A DNA stretch of 64,000 bases, taken from Bacillota bacterium. Lineage in GTDB: Bacteria > Bacillota > Clostridia > Lachnospirales > Lachnospiraceae. The stretch spans positions 1-64,000 of the forward strand of contig JAEZTJ010000032.1 of the NCBI GenBank assembly GCA_023421505.1, in the 5' to 3' direction. Every line of letters begins with the position of its first letter. The first letter of the stretch is position 1. Position numbers and translations under genes: made by a program. The notes under the pieces are model-generated. The model was not told where the DNA came from. It saw only the letters and a program-made list of their open reading frames with translations, and made no database searches. Positions 1-8,373 of the stretch are shown piece after piece.

Positions 1-51
1 CCGATAGAGAAACATAAAATCTTGCTTGCCGCTTAATTACAATATAAAAAG

Positions 52-81
52 CCAGCTGATTACCAAGTGGCAATCAGCTGG
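52..81 (-). terminator. Intrinsic terminator for the LysM/GH18 gene
   Basis: A perfect 10-bp inverted repeat (CCAGCTGATT / AATCAGCTGG, loop 62-71) is followed on the minus strand by a run of five T (complement of 46-50). It lies about 115 nt past the stop of the minus-strand gene at 196-1479. On the plus strand no T-run follows, so it acts for the minus strand. Confidence 0.8.
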
Positions 82-195
82 AATAGAATTATTTTATTTC
101 ATTGTCCTCTTGACGGAGAGCGGTTCAATCATTCGTTCACTGGCAGTCTTTATGCTTTTTTAAATATCAGTGTGTTCAAGTCTTTAATAATTTAC

Positions 196-1479
196 TTAAA
201 AAATAATTTTCTCAATATCGTATTGAGAGTTTACGATTAACCATAATTGCTGGTTAAATATAGTTATGTTCCATATGCTAAAGCCCTTTAAATTATAATT
301 TGATATTAAATCTAAGGTGGCATTGATGGTTCGTGAATCTATAAACCAAACAATGTGATTTAGAGCTTCATTAGAGGTATAGGTAAAATAGGGCGTTTGA
401 GATGCTTCATCAAAATTAATTATGGCGCCATAGTTATAAGCTAACTCGCTGCAATTTTTAAATGATATATAATTTACATTTGATATACCCGATACATAGG
501 GTAATTCCCAATCATAGCCTATTGTGGCGAGGCCAATAATTATTTTTTCGGAAGAAATAAAATTAAGAATATAATTTAAGAAAACTTCCGTATTGTATAA
601 AGAAGTGACAGGAGAGGGTGGATTAATGTTAAAGGCCCATTCGTAACTCATAAATATAATATTTTGTGCTAATTGATTGATTAGAGAATAGTCAACTCTT
701 TGAAAGGTTACTTCATCATTAACTACAGATATATTGGGATTTATTGTTACAAATACTTGATAGCCTTCTTCATTCAGACGATTTGTTACTTTAGTAAAAT
801 AATTATCGTAAAATTTGATATTAGATAAACTGATATATTCTATGGAAATATTTAAACCATAATAACCCTTTGTTTTAAGGATGTCTAAAATGTTTTCTAT
901 TTGTTTGTTTTGAAAATCTTCGTTTAATAATAAATCAAACGCTACTCTAAAATTAGCTTCTCCTTGTATTGTTAAGGTAGTTAATAGCATAAGGGGAGCT
1001 ACACCATAAGCTTTTGACAGCTGAATTATTTCAGTATCATCATAATAAGAGATGATTCCACCCTCTGTTGAAACTGTATAGTTTAAGATGGAGAGATACG
1101 ATAAATAAGGTAGTGTTTTTCTCAGAGTAGTTCTATCAATAGTAGGTACAGTATTCCCATGTGTTGTTATTTTACCTTTTTTGTCATAACTAATAACAAT
1201 AATATCACCTGGATATAGATACTCTCGATCGGATAGATATTGGTTATTAGCTAACAATTGGATTATGGATACATTATAATAATTGGAAATACTTTCTAAA
1301 GTATCGCCTTCTTTTACTGTATAAGTGATTGCTGGATAAGTAATCACGATTGATTGTCCAATAGCCAGATTGTAAGGAGCATCAAGTCCGTTATCTTGAA
1401 TTAATCTTTCTACGGATAATCCATAATAATTAGCAATAGATTGAATTGTTTCTCCGCTTTTAATAATATGAATTACCAT
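196..1479 (-). CDS. LysM-domain glycosyl hydrolase family 18 protein (SleL/YaaH-like, spore type)
   Basis: A 427-aa protein with two N-terminal LysM peptidoglycan-binding domains (about residues 2-45 and 50-95) followed by a GH18-type barrel, the architecture of spore cortex/coat proteins such as SleL/YaaH. The start at 1479 is preferred over the longer open frame because GAAGG lies 5 nt upstream and the protein then begins directly at the LysM fold (MVIHIIKSGET). There is no signal peptide, as expected for a protein made in the mother cell. The GH18 catalytic motif DxxDxDxE appears as YGLNISIE: the terminal acid (about E214) is kept but the preceding Asp positions are Y, N and S. The enzyme may therefore be weak or purely structural. 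It stands alone, with its own terminator downstream. Confidence 0.8.
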   Translation of the reverse strand: MVIHIIKSGETIQSIANYYGLSVERLIQDNGLDAPYNLAIGQSIVITYPAITYTVKEGDTLESISNYYNVSIIQLLANNQYLSDREYLYPGDIIVISYDKKGKITTHGNTVPTIDRTTLRKTLPYLSYLSILNYTVSTEGGIISYYDDTEIIQLSKAYGVAPLMLLTTLTIQGEANFRVAFDLLLNEDFQNKQIENILDILKTKGYYGLNISIEYISLSNIKFYDNYFTKVTNRLNEEGYQVFVTINPNISVVNDEVTFQRVDYSLINQLAQNIIFMSYEWAFNINPPSPVTSLYNTEVFLNYILNFISSEKIIIGLATIGYDWELPYVSGISNVNYISFKNCSELAYNYGAIINFDEASQTPYFTYTSNEALNHIVWFIDSRTINATLDLISNYNLKGFSIWNITIFNQQLWLIVNSQYDIEKIIF

Positions 1480-1694
1480 AAATACCTTCATTGATGGAAT
1501 TAGTATATTATATGTCATAGAATAAATATTAATTATAAACAATACAAAGAAGCAATTTATTTCCAAAACACAATTCCTGTATTTATATTAGTGATCTATT
1601 AAAAGAGTTATATTGCAGTGGAAGTCCGACTTACTGACGAACAAAGATCAACTATGTTGAATATAATAATTTTAAATTATTATTCTGGAGAACC

Positions 1695-1777
1695 GGTTGA
1701 AAAATTAAAGGTTTTTCAACCCCCAAATTTGCGCATTGCCCAAGTACGCAGGTTTTGGCGGTATGGAGGTTAATATG
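1695..1777 (+). repeat. Family B leader element, copy 1
   Basis: Structured 5' leader of the alpha/beta hydrolase gene. It opens with an 11-bp hairpin (GGTTGAAAAAT 1695-1705 with GTTTTTCAACC 1711-1721, one G-T pair) and ends in ATGGAGGTTAATATG, which holds the ribosome site and the start codon. About 80% of positions match copy 2 at 26400-26484; a more divergent copy 3 is at 38563-38661. Confidence 0.75.
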
Positions 1778-2587
1778 GGTTATTATGTTACTGTAAAAGA
1801 TAATGTAAATATATATGTGGAGGATCTTAATCCTAGCTGTAAAAAGACAATTCTGTTTATTCATGGTTGGCCTGGAAACCATAATCTGTTTGAATACCAA
1901 TTTAATCAGCTTCCGGCTCTAGGCTATCGATGTATTGGAATTGATACAAGAGGCTTTGGTAATTCGGATAAACCATATTATGGGTACGATTTTGACACTT
2001 TGTCAGATGATGTAAGAGGTGTGGTAGAAGCCCTTGATTTACATGACTTTACTTTAGCAGGGCACTCTAATGGTGGTGCTATGGCTGTAAGATACATGGG
2101 ACGGCATAAAGGATATGGAGTATCTAAGCTTGCTCTTTTTGCAGCTGCTGCTCCGAGTTTGATTAAACGACCGAATTTTCCTTATGGTTTGGATAAAGAG
2201 ATAGTAGAACAGATAATTGAGGATACGTATAATGACCGGCCTCAAATGCTTAAAAATTTTGGCGATATGTTTTTCTTCCAGCATATCACAGAAGCTCTCT
2301 CCGATTGGTTCTTCCAATTAGGCTTACAAGCATCAGGATGGGCAACTGCATCTATTGCAAAGACCTGGATGAAAGAAGTATTATTCGCTGACTTAGAAGC
2401 TATTCGTGTTCCTACTTTAATTATTCATGGAATACATGATAAAGTGGTTCCTTTTCAATTGGGTGAGATACAAAACAAGATGATTCGAAATTCTAGGTTG
2501 GTACCATTTGAATTTTCCGGTCATGCAACCTTCTATGAACAAAAGGACAAATTCAATGAGGTACTTGTTGATTTTATAGAGAGTTAA
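1775..2587 (+). CDS. Alpha/beta-fold hydrolase
   Basis: A 270-aa cytoplasmic alpha/beta hydrolase. Visible hallmarks are the oxyanion-hole HGWPG (30-34), the nucleophile elbow GHSNGG with Ser98, Asp222 in GIHDK, and His250 in the FSGHATFYE block, which together give a complete Ser-Asp-His triad. The family includes esterases, haloperoxidase-like and epoxide-hydrolase-like enzymes; the substrate cannot be read from the sequence. The start at 1775 has GGAGG 6 nt upstream. An in-frame ATG 12 nt earlier overlaps the ribosome site itself and would add only MPKYAGFGGMEVN or MEVN. The gene is monocistronic, with a strong hairpin terminator after it, and is preceded by a family B leader element. Confidence 0.85.
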   Translation: MGYYVTVKDNVNIYVEDLNPSCKKTILFIHGWPGNHNLFEYQFNQLPALGYRCIGIDTRGFGNSDKPYYGYDFDTLSDDVRGVVEALDLHDFTLAGHSNGGAMAVRYMGRHKGYGVSKLALFAAAAPSLIKRPNFPYGLDKEIVEQIIEDTYNDRPQMLKNFGDMFFFQHITEALSDWFFQLGLQASGWATASIAKTWMKEVLFADLEAIRVPTLIIHGIHDKVVPFQLGEIQNKMIRNSRLVPFEFSGHATFYEQKDKFNEVLVDFIES

Positions 2588-2667
2588 TAAAATCTTGTAT
2601 AATATAATTTTTAAGAGAGCCCACACGTTTTTGTTGGACTACTCATTTTACACCGAATGCATTTCTT

Positions 2668-2715
2668 TATCCCTCCAGTAAATTGCAGCAGCTTTCATAC
2701 TGGAGGGATATTTTC
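2668..2715 (+). terminator. Intrinsic terminator after the hydrolase gene
   Basis: A 13-bp perfect stem (2668-2680 with 2698-2710, core TCCCTCCAGTA / TACTGGAGGGA) is followed by TTTT at 2711-2714. It lies between the convergent hydrolase and VOC genes. The T-run is on the plus strand only. Confidence 0.75.
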
Positions 2716-2761
2716 ATGGATTTAGAATAATTAGTAATCTTATTTTGATATTCGGTTCCTT

Positions 2762-3130
2762 TTATTTTTGCTGAAAATACTGAATACTAAGGCCATTCGG
2801 ATCTTTGATACTAAAAAATTTTGATCCGGGAGTTTCAATTGGTCCGCTGTGTACAGGAATGTTTTTACTTTTTAGCTTATCCATCATTATATCAATTGAG
2901 CTAGTAGCAAAGCCTATAGATATGAATTCACTATAATTAACTGTATAATTATTACTATCTGCAAGGAGTTCCACTAATGTTTCATCATCAATACCGTTGC
3001 CCATAAAAGCTATTTCTACACCAGGTCCGGCGGGAAAACGCTTCAAAACTTTCAACTCCAATAAGTCGGAATAAAAAGTAATTGATTCATCCAAATTTTT
3101 TACATAGATTGTAGTCCATAAATACTTCAT
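2762..3130 (-). CDS. VOC-family (glyoxalase/bleomycin-resistance fold) protein
   Basis: A 122-aa single-domain vicinal-oxygen-chelate protein: two beta-alpha-beta-beta-beta modules, the first starting LWTTIYVKNLDESITFYSDLL and the second ending FFSIKDPNGLSIQYFQ. Members include lactoylglutathione lyases, fosfomycin/bleomycin resistance proteins and dioxygenases, and the substrate is unknown here. GGAGG lies 9 nt before the ATG on the minus strand. It is divergent from the XRE-type regulator gene at 3338, about 200 nt away, so that regulator could control it (inference). Confidence 0.8.
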   Translation of the reverse strand: MKYLWTTIYVKNLDESITFYSDLLELKVLKRFPAGPGVEIAFMGNGIDDETLVELLADSNNYTVNYSEFISIGFATSSIDIMMDKLKSKNIPVHSGPIETPGSKFFSIKDPNGLSIQYFQQK

Positions 3131-3337
3131 TCTTAAATTCCTCCATTTTATTTGATTTAATGTACATGTAACTAATTTTGAAATGTATTAAATCTTTTTT
3201 AAAACTATAGATTTACTACAACGAAATAATTTTGTTTACTTAATAAGTTCGCAGGAATTATAATAATACAAGATGATATAAGCAAATAGGAGCGAAATTA
3301 TCCTATTATAAATTGTAATAGACGGGAATGATGAATA

Positions 3338-4195
3338 TTGAATGAGGAGAAACATCGATACAAAGAACTGGCAGATTTTTTAAAAACACGAAGAGCGAAA
3401 ATATTACCATCCCAGGTAGGGCTTTCATCTGAAATGCGTCGTCGTACTCCTGGTTTGAGAAGGGAGGAAGTAGCACAGCTGGCTGGTATTGGTATATCCT
3501 GGTATACGTGGCTTGAACAAGGAAGGACAATTCATGTCTCGGCTCAAGTAATAGAAAGTCTGTCTAAGGTTTTATTGCTTGATAAACAGGAACGCATTCA
3601 TCTTTATCTACTAGCGAACCAACCACTTCCAGTAGATACGCCAGTAAACCAGCAGCCTGTAAATCCAGTACTTCAACATCTTCTGGATAGCTTAATATAC
3701 AGTCCCTCGCTAATTACGGATCAACGTTGGAACGTTATTGCCTGGAATAGAGCTGCCAGCTTATTGCTTGGAGATTTTAGGAAGATGAACATTCGAGAAC
3801 GAAATATAGTATGGGCTATGTTCACAATCAAAATATATAAACAGCTATTAGTTGACTGGACGAAGCATGCTAAGGGCTTACTAGGCAGATTTCGTTTGAT
3901 ATGTGGGCAATATATTGATGATCCCTGGCTAGTTCAGTTTATTGATGATCTCAAAATGCAAAGTGAAGAATTTAATTTATGGTGGCCTTTGCATGAAATA
4001 CAAAGTAATAGTGAAGTTTACAAGCAATTTAATCATCCGATTGCAGGATTATTAGATTTTGAAGTTAGTAATTTTGATGTATCTGATAATTCCGGCCTAA
4101 AAATGATTGTGCATACCCCATTAACAGAAACGGACACTGCAGCAAAAATGAAGATATTGCTTGATGGAGAGTGTACTATAGAGGAAAAGCTTTAG
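3338..4195 (+). CDS. XRE-family regulator with MmyB-like ligand-binding domain
   Basis: A 285-aa transcription factor. The N-terminal helix-turn-helix (about residues 10-85) carries the subfamily signature TPGLRREEVAQLAGI and SWYTWLEQGR. The remainder matches the MmyB-type PAS-like sensor domain (HLLDSLIYSPSLITDQRWNVIAWNRAA at about 120-145). The start is a TTG at 3338. An ATG at 3331 is in another frame and stops after four codons. Upstream GGGA is a weak ribosome site. Relatives usually control a neighbouring oxidoreductase or VOC gene; the divergent VOC gene at 2762-3130 is the obvious candidate target (inference). Confidence 0.85.
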   Translation: MNEEKHRYKELADFLKTRRAKILPSQVGLSSEMRRRTPGLRREEVAQLAGIGISWYTWLEQGRTIHVSAQVIESLSKVLLLDKQERIHLYLLANQPLPVDTPVNQQPVNPVLQHLLDSLIYSPSLITDQRWNVIAWNRAASLLLGDFRKMNIRERNIVWAMFTIKIYKQLLVDWTKHAKGLLGRFRLICGQYIDDPWLVQFIDDLKMQSEEFNLWWPLHEIQSNSEVYKQFNHPIAGLLDFEVSNFDVSDNSGLKMIVHTPLTETDTAAKMKILLDGECTIEEKL

Positions 4196-4236
4196 CACAA
4201 GGAATTTGCATCATAACAACTTTAGATAGAAAACTA

Positions 4237-4308
4237 ATGTGAATTGTTGAAAAGAACAATTCACACTTGGCATAAACTAATTCAAAGGGCAGACATGTTA
4301 TGTCAGTA
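4237..4308 (+). repeat. Family A hairpin element, copy 1 (shortened)
   Basis: Hairpin TGTGAATTGTT (4238-4248) / AACAATTCACA (4255-4265), followed by ACTTGG, a stretch containing CATAAACTAATTCAAAGG, and GACATG..ATGTC. It matches copies at 26263-26370 and 58082-58175 but lacks their second stem (TTTGTGC/GCACAAA). It lies between two convergent regulator genes. Confidence 0.75.
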
Positions 4309-4316
4309 TAAGAAAT

Positions 4317-4363
4317 AAAAACCTGCATTAGCGCATAAATATAGGCGCAAATGCAGGTTTTTA
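4317..4363. terminator. Bidirectional intrinsic terminator
   Basis: A long stem (AAACCTGCATT 4318-4328 with AATGCAGGTTT 4350-4360, plus GCGC/GCGC inside an A-A mismatch) has an A-run on its left and a T-run on its right. It can therefore terminate both the plus-strand XRE gene and the minus-strand PadR gene. Confidence 0.8.
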
Positions 4364-4374
4364 TAGTAGTAGCT

Positions 4375-4929
4375 TCATTCGATGTTTTGAAGCAGATATT
4401 CTATTGTTTGTTCGCACCACTCTAGCTCTGCTTGTTGTATTAGTCTTCCCCTGTTTAGGGTAGTGATTCTATAATGCCAGAAGGCATCTTTATTTGCCTC
4501 GCTAGTAAGGCATTCATTTATTTCCTCGATGATTTTTATTGAAGCAATACAGGAAGCCTTGTATCTGTTAATGTGTTCAAAACTAGCCTCCAAAGGGATA
4601 AGATGACCGAAAAAAAGCTTTAGCATCAGCTCGTTTTTACTCTGCTTTCCTTCAGAAACCGGTTTTATCAGCCAACCCTCTAATTCCCTCTGTCCGGCTT
4701 TTGTTAGAGAATAAATCTTACTGGTCGGCCTGTTTCCCGCTTTACTATCTAAATATGTTGCTAAACCAGTATCTACAAGCTTTGTGAGAGTGGGATAGAT
4801 CTGCTTATAATCTATATTACAAAAGTATCCAATCCCTTCGTCTACCCATGCTTTTAATTGATAGCCTGACATAGGCCCGATACTTAGTATTGCAAGTATG
4901 GCATAATAACTGTTATTAATCATTGACAT
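4375..4929 (-). CDS. PadR-family transcriptional regulator
   Basis: A 184-aa regulator with the PadR winged-helix N-terminus (YYAILAILSIGPMSGYQLKAWVDE, then DYKQIYPTLTKL and KAGQRELEGWL) and a C-terminal dimerisation helix region of the Vir/AphA type. The start at 4929 has GGAGG 5 nt upstream. A longer open frame to 5004 would read through the operator and has no ribosome site. Two near-identical palindromes (4967-4981 and 5028-5042) lie just upstream of its own start and flank a plus-strand promoter. It probably represses itself and the flavodoxin gene at 5280 (inference). Confidence 0.85.
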   Translation of the reverse strand: MSMINNSYYAILAILSIGPMSGYQLKAWVDEGIGYFCNIDYKQIYPTLTKLVDTGLATYLDSKAGNRPTSKIYSLTKAGQRELEGWLIKPVSEGKQSKNELMLKLFFGHLIPLEASFEHINRYKASCIASIKIIEEINECLTSEANKDAFWHYRITTLNRGRLIQQAELEWCEQTIEYLLQNIE

Positions 4930-4966
4930 AAAAACCTCCACTAAGTAAATAGATTTTTTGAAATAT

Positions 4967-5044
4967 ATATGAAATTCATATAATAGATTGACAGTATTAG
5001 CCAACTGTGGTAAAGTAGCTCTAGATTATATGAAATTCATATAA
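4967..5044. promoter_or_regulatory. Twin PadR operators flanking a sigma-A promoter
   Basis: ATATGAAATTCATATAATA occurs at 4967-4985 and again at 5028-5046, a palindromic core repeated with 61-bp centre spacing. Between them on the plus strand is TTGACA (4988-4993), a 17-bp spacer, and TAAAGT (5011-5016). The plus-strand promoter faces the flavodoxin gene about 260 nt away. The left palindrome is about 40 nt upstream of the padR-type start codon. Confidence 0.7.
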
Positions 5045-5279
5045 TAATACTGTTAGGCATCGGCTGACTAAAACAATACTATTCTGTAGCAAGTTATATG
5101 ATCAAGTAACTATTAATTTATATTATAACTGAGTAAGCAGTTGAATTTCAATAACTGCTTGACTTATATCAAAGGCATTAATATGGAAACAAATTTTTAA
5201 AGTAATTGTTTTATCATTCCCTATGTAAATATTTTGCTACTGCCTATATTCGCGGGCTAGCGAAAGAATGGAGGTTTAT

Positions 5280-5936
5280 ATGAAAAGGATCATAGCAATA
5301 GTATTACTGATTATTTGTAGCGGGGCATTAATTTCATATGGAGCTGTTAATAAATCTGGCAAACAAGTGAAACAAAGTGATAATAAAGTGGATACTACAT
5401 CTGAGGCTTCTTCTGTTGATGACAGCAATAAGAAAAATACTCTCAATCAGAAAAAAGTTCTTATTGCTTACTTTTCTTTGACAGGAAATACCGATAAAAT
5501 TGCTGCAATAATTAAGGATAAAACGGAGGGAGAAATCTTTGAGATAGAGCCGGATTTTGATTACACAAAGGTGAAAAGTCGTAAGGAGATGGAGGAGTTA
5601 GGGCAGGAACAGGTTAGTACCGGATTTAAGCCAGAATTAAAAAACTCAGTTGATGATATAGCTTCCTATGATATAATTTTCGTTGGATCACCAGTATGGT
5701 GGTACTCCGTCACTCCCCCGGTAATGTCTTTTCTATCTCAATATGATTTGGAAGGAAAAATTGTGATACCATTTTGTACTTGTGGAAGTGTTCCAGGAGA
5801 TTTTTTTACACAGTTTGAGGAAGCAGTTCCGGATGCTGAGGTAAAGGAAGGGCTGACTGTTACGGGAGCTGATTTTACCGATGAGAAGGAATTAGATAAT
5901 GAAATACAAACCTGGTTAGATGAATTGATTTCATAA
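5280..5936 (+). CDS. Membrane-anchored flavodoxin-like protein
   Basis: A 218-aa protein with an N-terminal hydrophobic segment (about 3-22) that serves as a signal peptide or anchor; Cys14 is preceded by isoleucine, so it is not a good lipobox. A Ser/Asp-rich linker follows, then a flavodoxin_4-type domain from about residue 62. The FMN phosphate loop reads YFSLTGNTDKIA, followed by GSPVWWYSVTPPVMSFL and FCTCGSVPGDFF. It probably performs one-electron transfer or quinone-type reduction outside the membrane. The start at 5280 has GGAGG upstream; an in-frame ATG at 5268 overlaps that ribosome site. The leader's last 30 nt (hairpin TTCGC/GCGAA then AGAATGGAGG) resemble the ends of the dispersed leader elements. 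Likely under PadR control. Confidence 0.8.
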   Translation: MKRIIAIVLLIICSGALISYGAVNKSGKQVKQSDNKVDTTSEASSVDDSNKKNTLNQKKVLIAYFSLTGNTDKIAAIIKDKTEGEIFEIEPDFDYTKVKSRKEMEELGQEQVSTGFKPELKNSVDDIASYDIIFVGSPVWWYSVTPPVMSFLSQYDLEGKIVIPFCTCGSVPGDFFTQFEEAVPDAEVKEGLTVTGADFTDEKELDNEIQTWLDELIS

Positions 5937-5990
5937 ATATTACCTATGTGCTAAATGTTACCTTATAATTTCAGGTATACATAACTCCCC

Positions 5991-6032
5991 CCCGATTCTT
6001 TTTTTATTAAAAGAGAACCGGGATCTTTTTTT
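5991..6032 (+). terminator. Intrinsic terminator after the flavodoxin gene
   Basis: A stem of CCCG-A-TTCTTTTTT with AAAAGAGAA-C-CGGG (5991-6022, one mismatch and one wobble) is followed by a seven-T run at 6025-6031. Confidence 0.75.
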
Positions 6033-6208
6033 GCTCTTATCCTCAATACCTACCCCTTACCATTAAGTTATATAATTACATTAAATTACTCTTCTTGGAA
6101 GCAATTTTCTTATAGCTTATCATTTCACTATATAGTATAATTGGCATGCAAACATATGAATTGGCGGAAAAAGGCCGATCATAAAGTATTATAAAAGAGG
6201 AGAATAAC

Positions 6209-7603
6209 ATGAAAAAACTGGGGTTAATATTAATTACCTTATCAATGCTTCTAGGCCTTCTGCCTACAACAGCACTGGCTGCAGAAGTTAACACGTTTGA
6301 TCAAAAGCTTGCACTTTACTTAGAAGAAGTAAGTACAGCGCGAGGCTTTGATGTTAGTAAAGCAGATATTGAGAAATCACTTGCAACTTATGAGATGACT
6401 TTAGCAGATTTTCAGTCAATTGATGATATGAAAAGCTTACTAGGTGAGGTTATCAAGGCGGATTTAAGTAATCTTACCAGTATATATGAAGCATACGGGC
6501 TTAATCAGGAAACTTTGACGCAGGAATTAAATGAATATGGTGAAGAACTGAAGGATTATATATATTTAAGTGACCTTGATATGGCGCTTTCCTTTTATAC
6601 AGAGGATGGTGAATTTGAACAGGAAGCCGATTATGAAGCAAAACTAACAGCTTACTTGGCTGATGTGAGTGCAGTAAGAGGCTTTGAGGTAACCAAGGAA
6701 GATCTTAATAAATATCTGAAAGAGTATTTTACGAGTACAGATGAATTTGAGACAGTCAGTGATTTGGAAGATTTCTTAGGTGACGTAATTAAAGCGGATT
6801 TAAGTAATTTTGACTATTTTAATACGGAATATGATATGAGTAAAGAAGCCGTACTTCAACTGATTAAGGATAACGGCAAAAATATCGAGGATTTTATTTA
6901 TATTGAACAGGTTGAAGAATTAGTATGGGAAACTGGTGAGGATGATCTATCCGGTATGGATCCGACTGCATTATTAGGTATGCTTAATCAGCTTGGATTA
7001 ACCGAGGATGAGCTTACAAATTTACAAAATCATTTTATCGGTCTTACAGATTACCTCTCCGATGCTGAAGTACAGTCTAAGTTAGGAGAATTAGGTAACC
7101 GTTTTATGGCTTTTGCAGAGAAAGCAATTGAAAATGGTGCGGATGAGAATTATAAACCCACTGATGCAGAAATTACAGAAATCGTTTCTCTTTATGAGGA
7201 GATGTTATCCTTATTTAAGCTTAAGGTATCCTATAGTTTAATCGTAGATGGCGTTACTACACCTGTAACAATGGCAGAGCTAATGAAGCTGGAAGAATTA
7301 GGAGATGCTGATTTCAAGATAGAATTATATAATTCAGATTCAGAATTATTAGCTGATTTTGTAATAACCAGTGAATTCATTAAGGAAAACTTTGGTGAGA
7401 TTGTAGAGGATGTAAATAATGCGGTTGGAGCGGACAAGGATAATAAGCCCGCTAAACCAGTTAAGACAGTCAAAGGCGGAAAGCTTCCTGATACAGCTTC
7501 GGATTATATACCAAATGCTTTATATGGTCTTCTTGTTGCCTTAGGCGGAATTATCGTTTATAGAAAAGTAAGGAAGGATAAGGTTGAAATTATCGAAAAA
7601 TAA
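6209..7603 (+). CDS. Acidic LPDTA-anchored surface protein (sortase D substrate)
   Basis: A 464-aa wall protein with a signal peptide (about 1-24, cleavage near ALAAEV) and a very acidic body. Two tandem copies of a roughly 100-residue unit are visible (about 27-125 and 135-230): each begins with a short FDQ/ADY-type start, continues YLEEVSTARGFDVSKADIEK or YLADVSAVRGFEVTKEDLNK, and contains VIKADLSN. The C-terminal sorting signal is KLPDTAS (about 427-433), then a hydrophobic helix and a basic tail RKVRKDK. LPxTA is the class D sortase motif and the adjacent gene is such a sortase. The composition and arrangement fit the family named processed acidic surface protein. The biochemical role is unknown. 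Confidence 0.85.
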   Translation: MKKLGLILITLSMLLGLLPTTALAAEVNTFDQKLALYLEEVSTARGFDVSKADIEKSLATYEMTLADFQSIDDMKSLLGEVIKADLSNLTSIYEAYGLNQETLTQELNEYGEELKDYIYLSDLDMALSFYTEDGEFEQEADYEAKLTAYLADVSAVRGFEVTKEDLNKYLKEYFTSTDEFETVSDLEDFLGDVIKADLSNFDYFNTEYDMSKEAVLQLIKDNGKNIEDFIYIEQVEELVWETGEDDLSGMDPTALLGMLNQLGLTEDELTNLQNHFIGLTDYLSDAEVQSKLGELGNRFMAFAEKAIENGADENYKPTDAEITEIVSLYEEMLSLFKLKVSYSLIVDGVTTPVTMAELMKLEELGDADFKIELYNSDSELLADFVITSEFIKENFGEIVEDVNNAVGADKDNKPAKPVKTVKGGKLPDTASDYIPNALYGLLVALGGIIVYRKVRKDKVEIIEK

Positions 7604-8249
7604 GCATCCATACAATATAAAGCACTATTTCGTCAAGGCAATTGCGATTGTTTTGATTTTCGCAGGACTTATATTTTCGGCTGTGAATGCAGTCAAATAT
7701 GCAAGAGGATATTTTTCCTATCGTACTGCTTTTCAAAATGAAGGCGTGATTGATCAGGCTGATGATAGTACTAAAACCGCAGATGTTGATAACCTGAATT
7801 TGATTAGTGAGACCAAATCGGAATTATATACAGTCCGCCCAGAGATAGGAGAAGAGGTAGGAGAGCTTTATATTCCAAAGCTTAAGGCAACGATCCCTAT
7901 CTATGAAGGAACGAATGAGGATGAACTGGAAAAAGGTGTTGGGCATTTTTCTGATAGTGTTTTGCCTGGAGAAAAGGATAATTCCATTCTTTCCGGTCAT
8001 AGAGATACAGTGTTTCGAGAGCTTGGTAAGGTTGGAAAAGGGGATGTACTGATTGTAAGAACCTCAGCCGGAGAATTCAAGTATAAGATTAATAAAGTGA
8101 GAATAGTAGAAAAGGATGACCTTACAGTGATTGTGCCGAAACCCACAGCTACACTTACAGTTAGTACCTGTTATCCCTTTGACTATATCGGTGCTGCACC
8201 AAAGCGTTATATTCTTGTGGCTCATTTGGCTTCAAAAACGTTATATTAA
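7584..8249 (+). CDS. Class D sortase
   Basis: A 221-aa transpeptidase with an N-terminal membrane anchor (about 17-37). The catalytic residues are visible: His139 in LSGHRDT, Cys196 in TVSTCYPF and Arg208 in PKRYILVAH. Class D enzymes recognise LPxTA, matching the LPDTA of the protein encoded just upstream, with which this gene overlaps by 20 nt. Translation starts at TTG 7584, with AGGAAGG a few nt upstream inside the preceding gene, so the two are translationally coupled. It anchors the acidic protein to peptidoglycan on the outside of the membrane. Confidence 0.9.
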   Translation: MKLSKNKHPYNIKHYFVKAIAIVLIFAGLIFSAVNAVKYARGYFSYRTAFQNEGVIDQADDSTKTADVDNLNLISETKSELYTVRPEIGEEVGELYIPKLKATIPIYEGTNEDELEKGVGHFSDSVLPGEKDNSILSGHRDTVFRELGKVGKGDVLIVRTSAGEFKYKINKVRIVEKDDLTVIVPKPTATLTVSTCYPFDYIGAAPKRYILVAHLASKTLY

Positions 8250-8334
8250 TGTTCCATTCGTATCAATTTCTTTAGCATAAAAGGAAAAGCTTTTTTATAC
8301 AGTGATGGCATATATTTAAAATTTATAAAATTGT

Positions 8335-8373
8335 AATGGGGTATGATTTTGCAGGAATCATACCCCATTTTAA
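8335..8373 (+). terminator. Hairpin terminator after the sortase operon
   Basis: A perfect 14-bp stem (AATGGGGTATGATT 8335-8348, matching 8356-8369) with a short T-rich tail. The rest of 8374-8865 shows no convincing gene. It is AT-rich and ends in a good ribosome site for the next gene; a T-run at 8702-8709 follows a weak GAACA/TGTTC hairpin. Confidence 0.7.

Noticed and set aside
1609..1716. Open stretch reading AVEVRLTDEQRSTMLNI and onward before the hydrolase gene, possibly a protein remnant
   Set aside because: No start codon with a ribosome site, it runs into the family B leader, and no family is recognisable.
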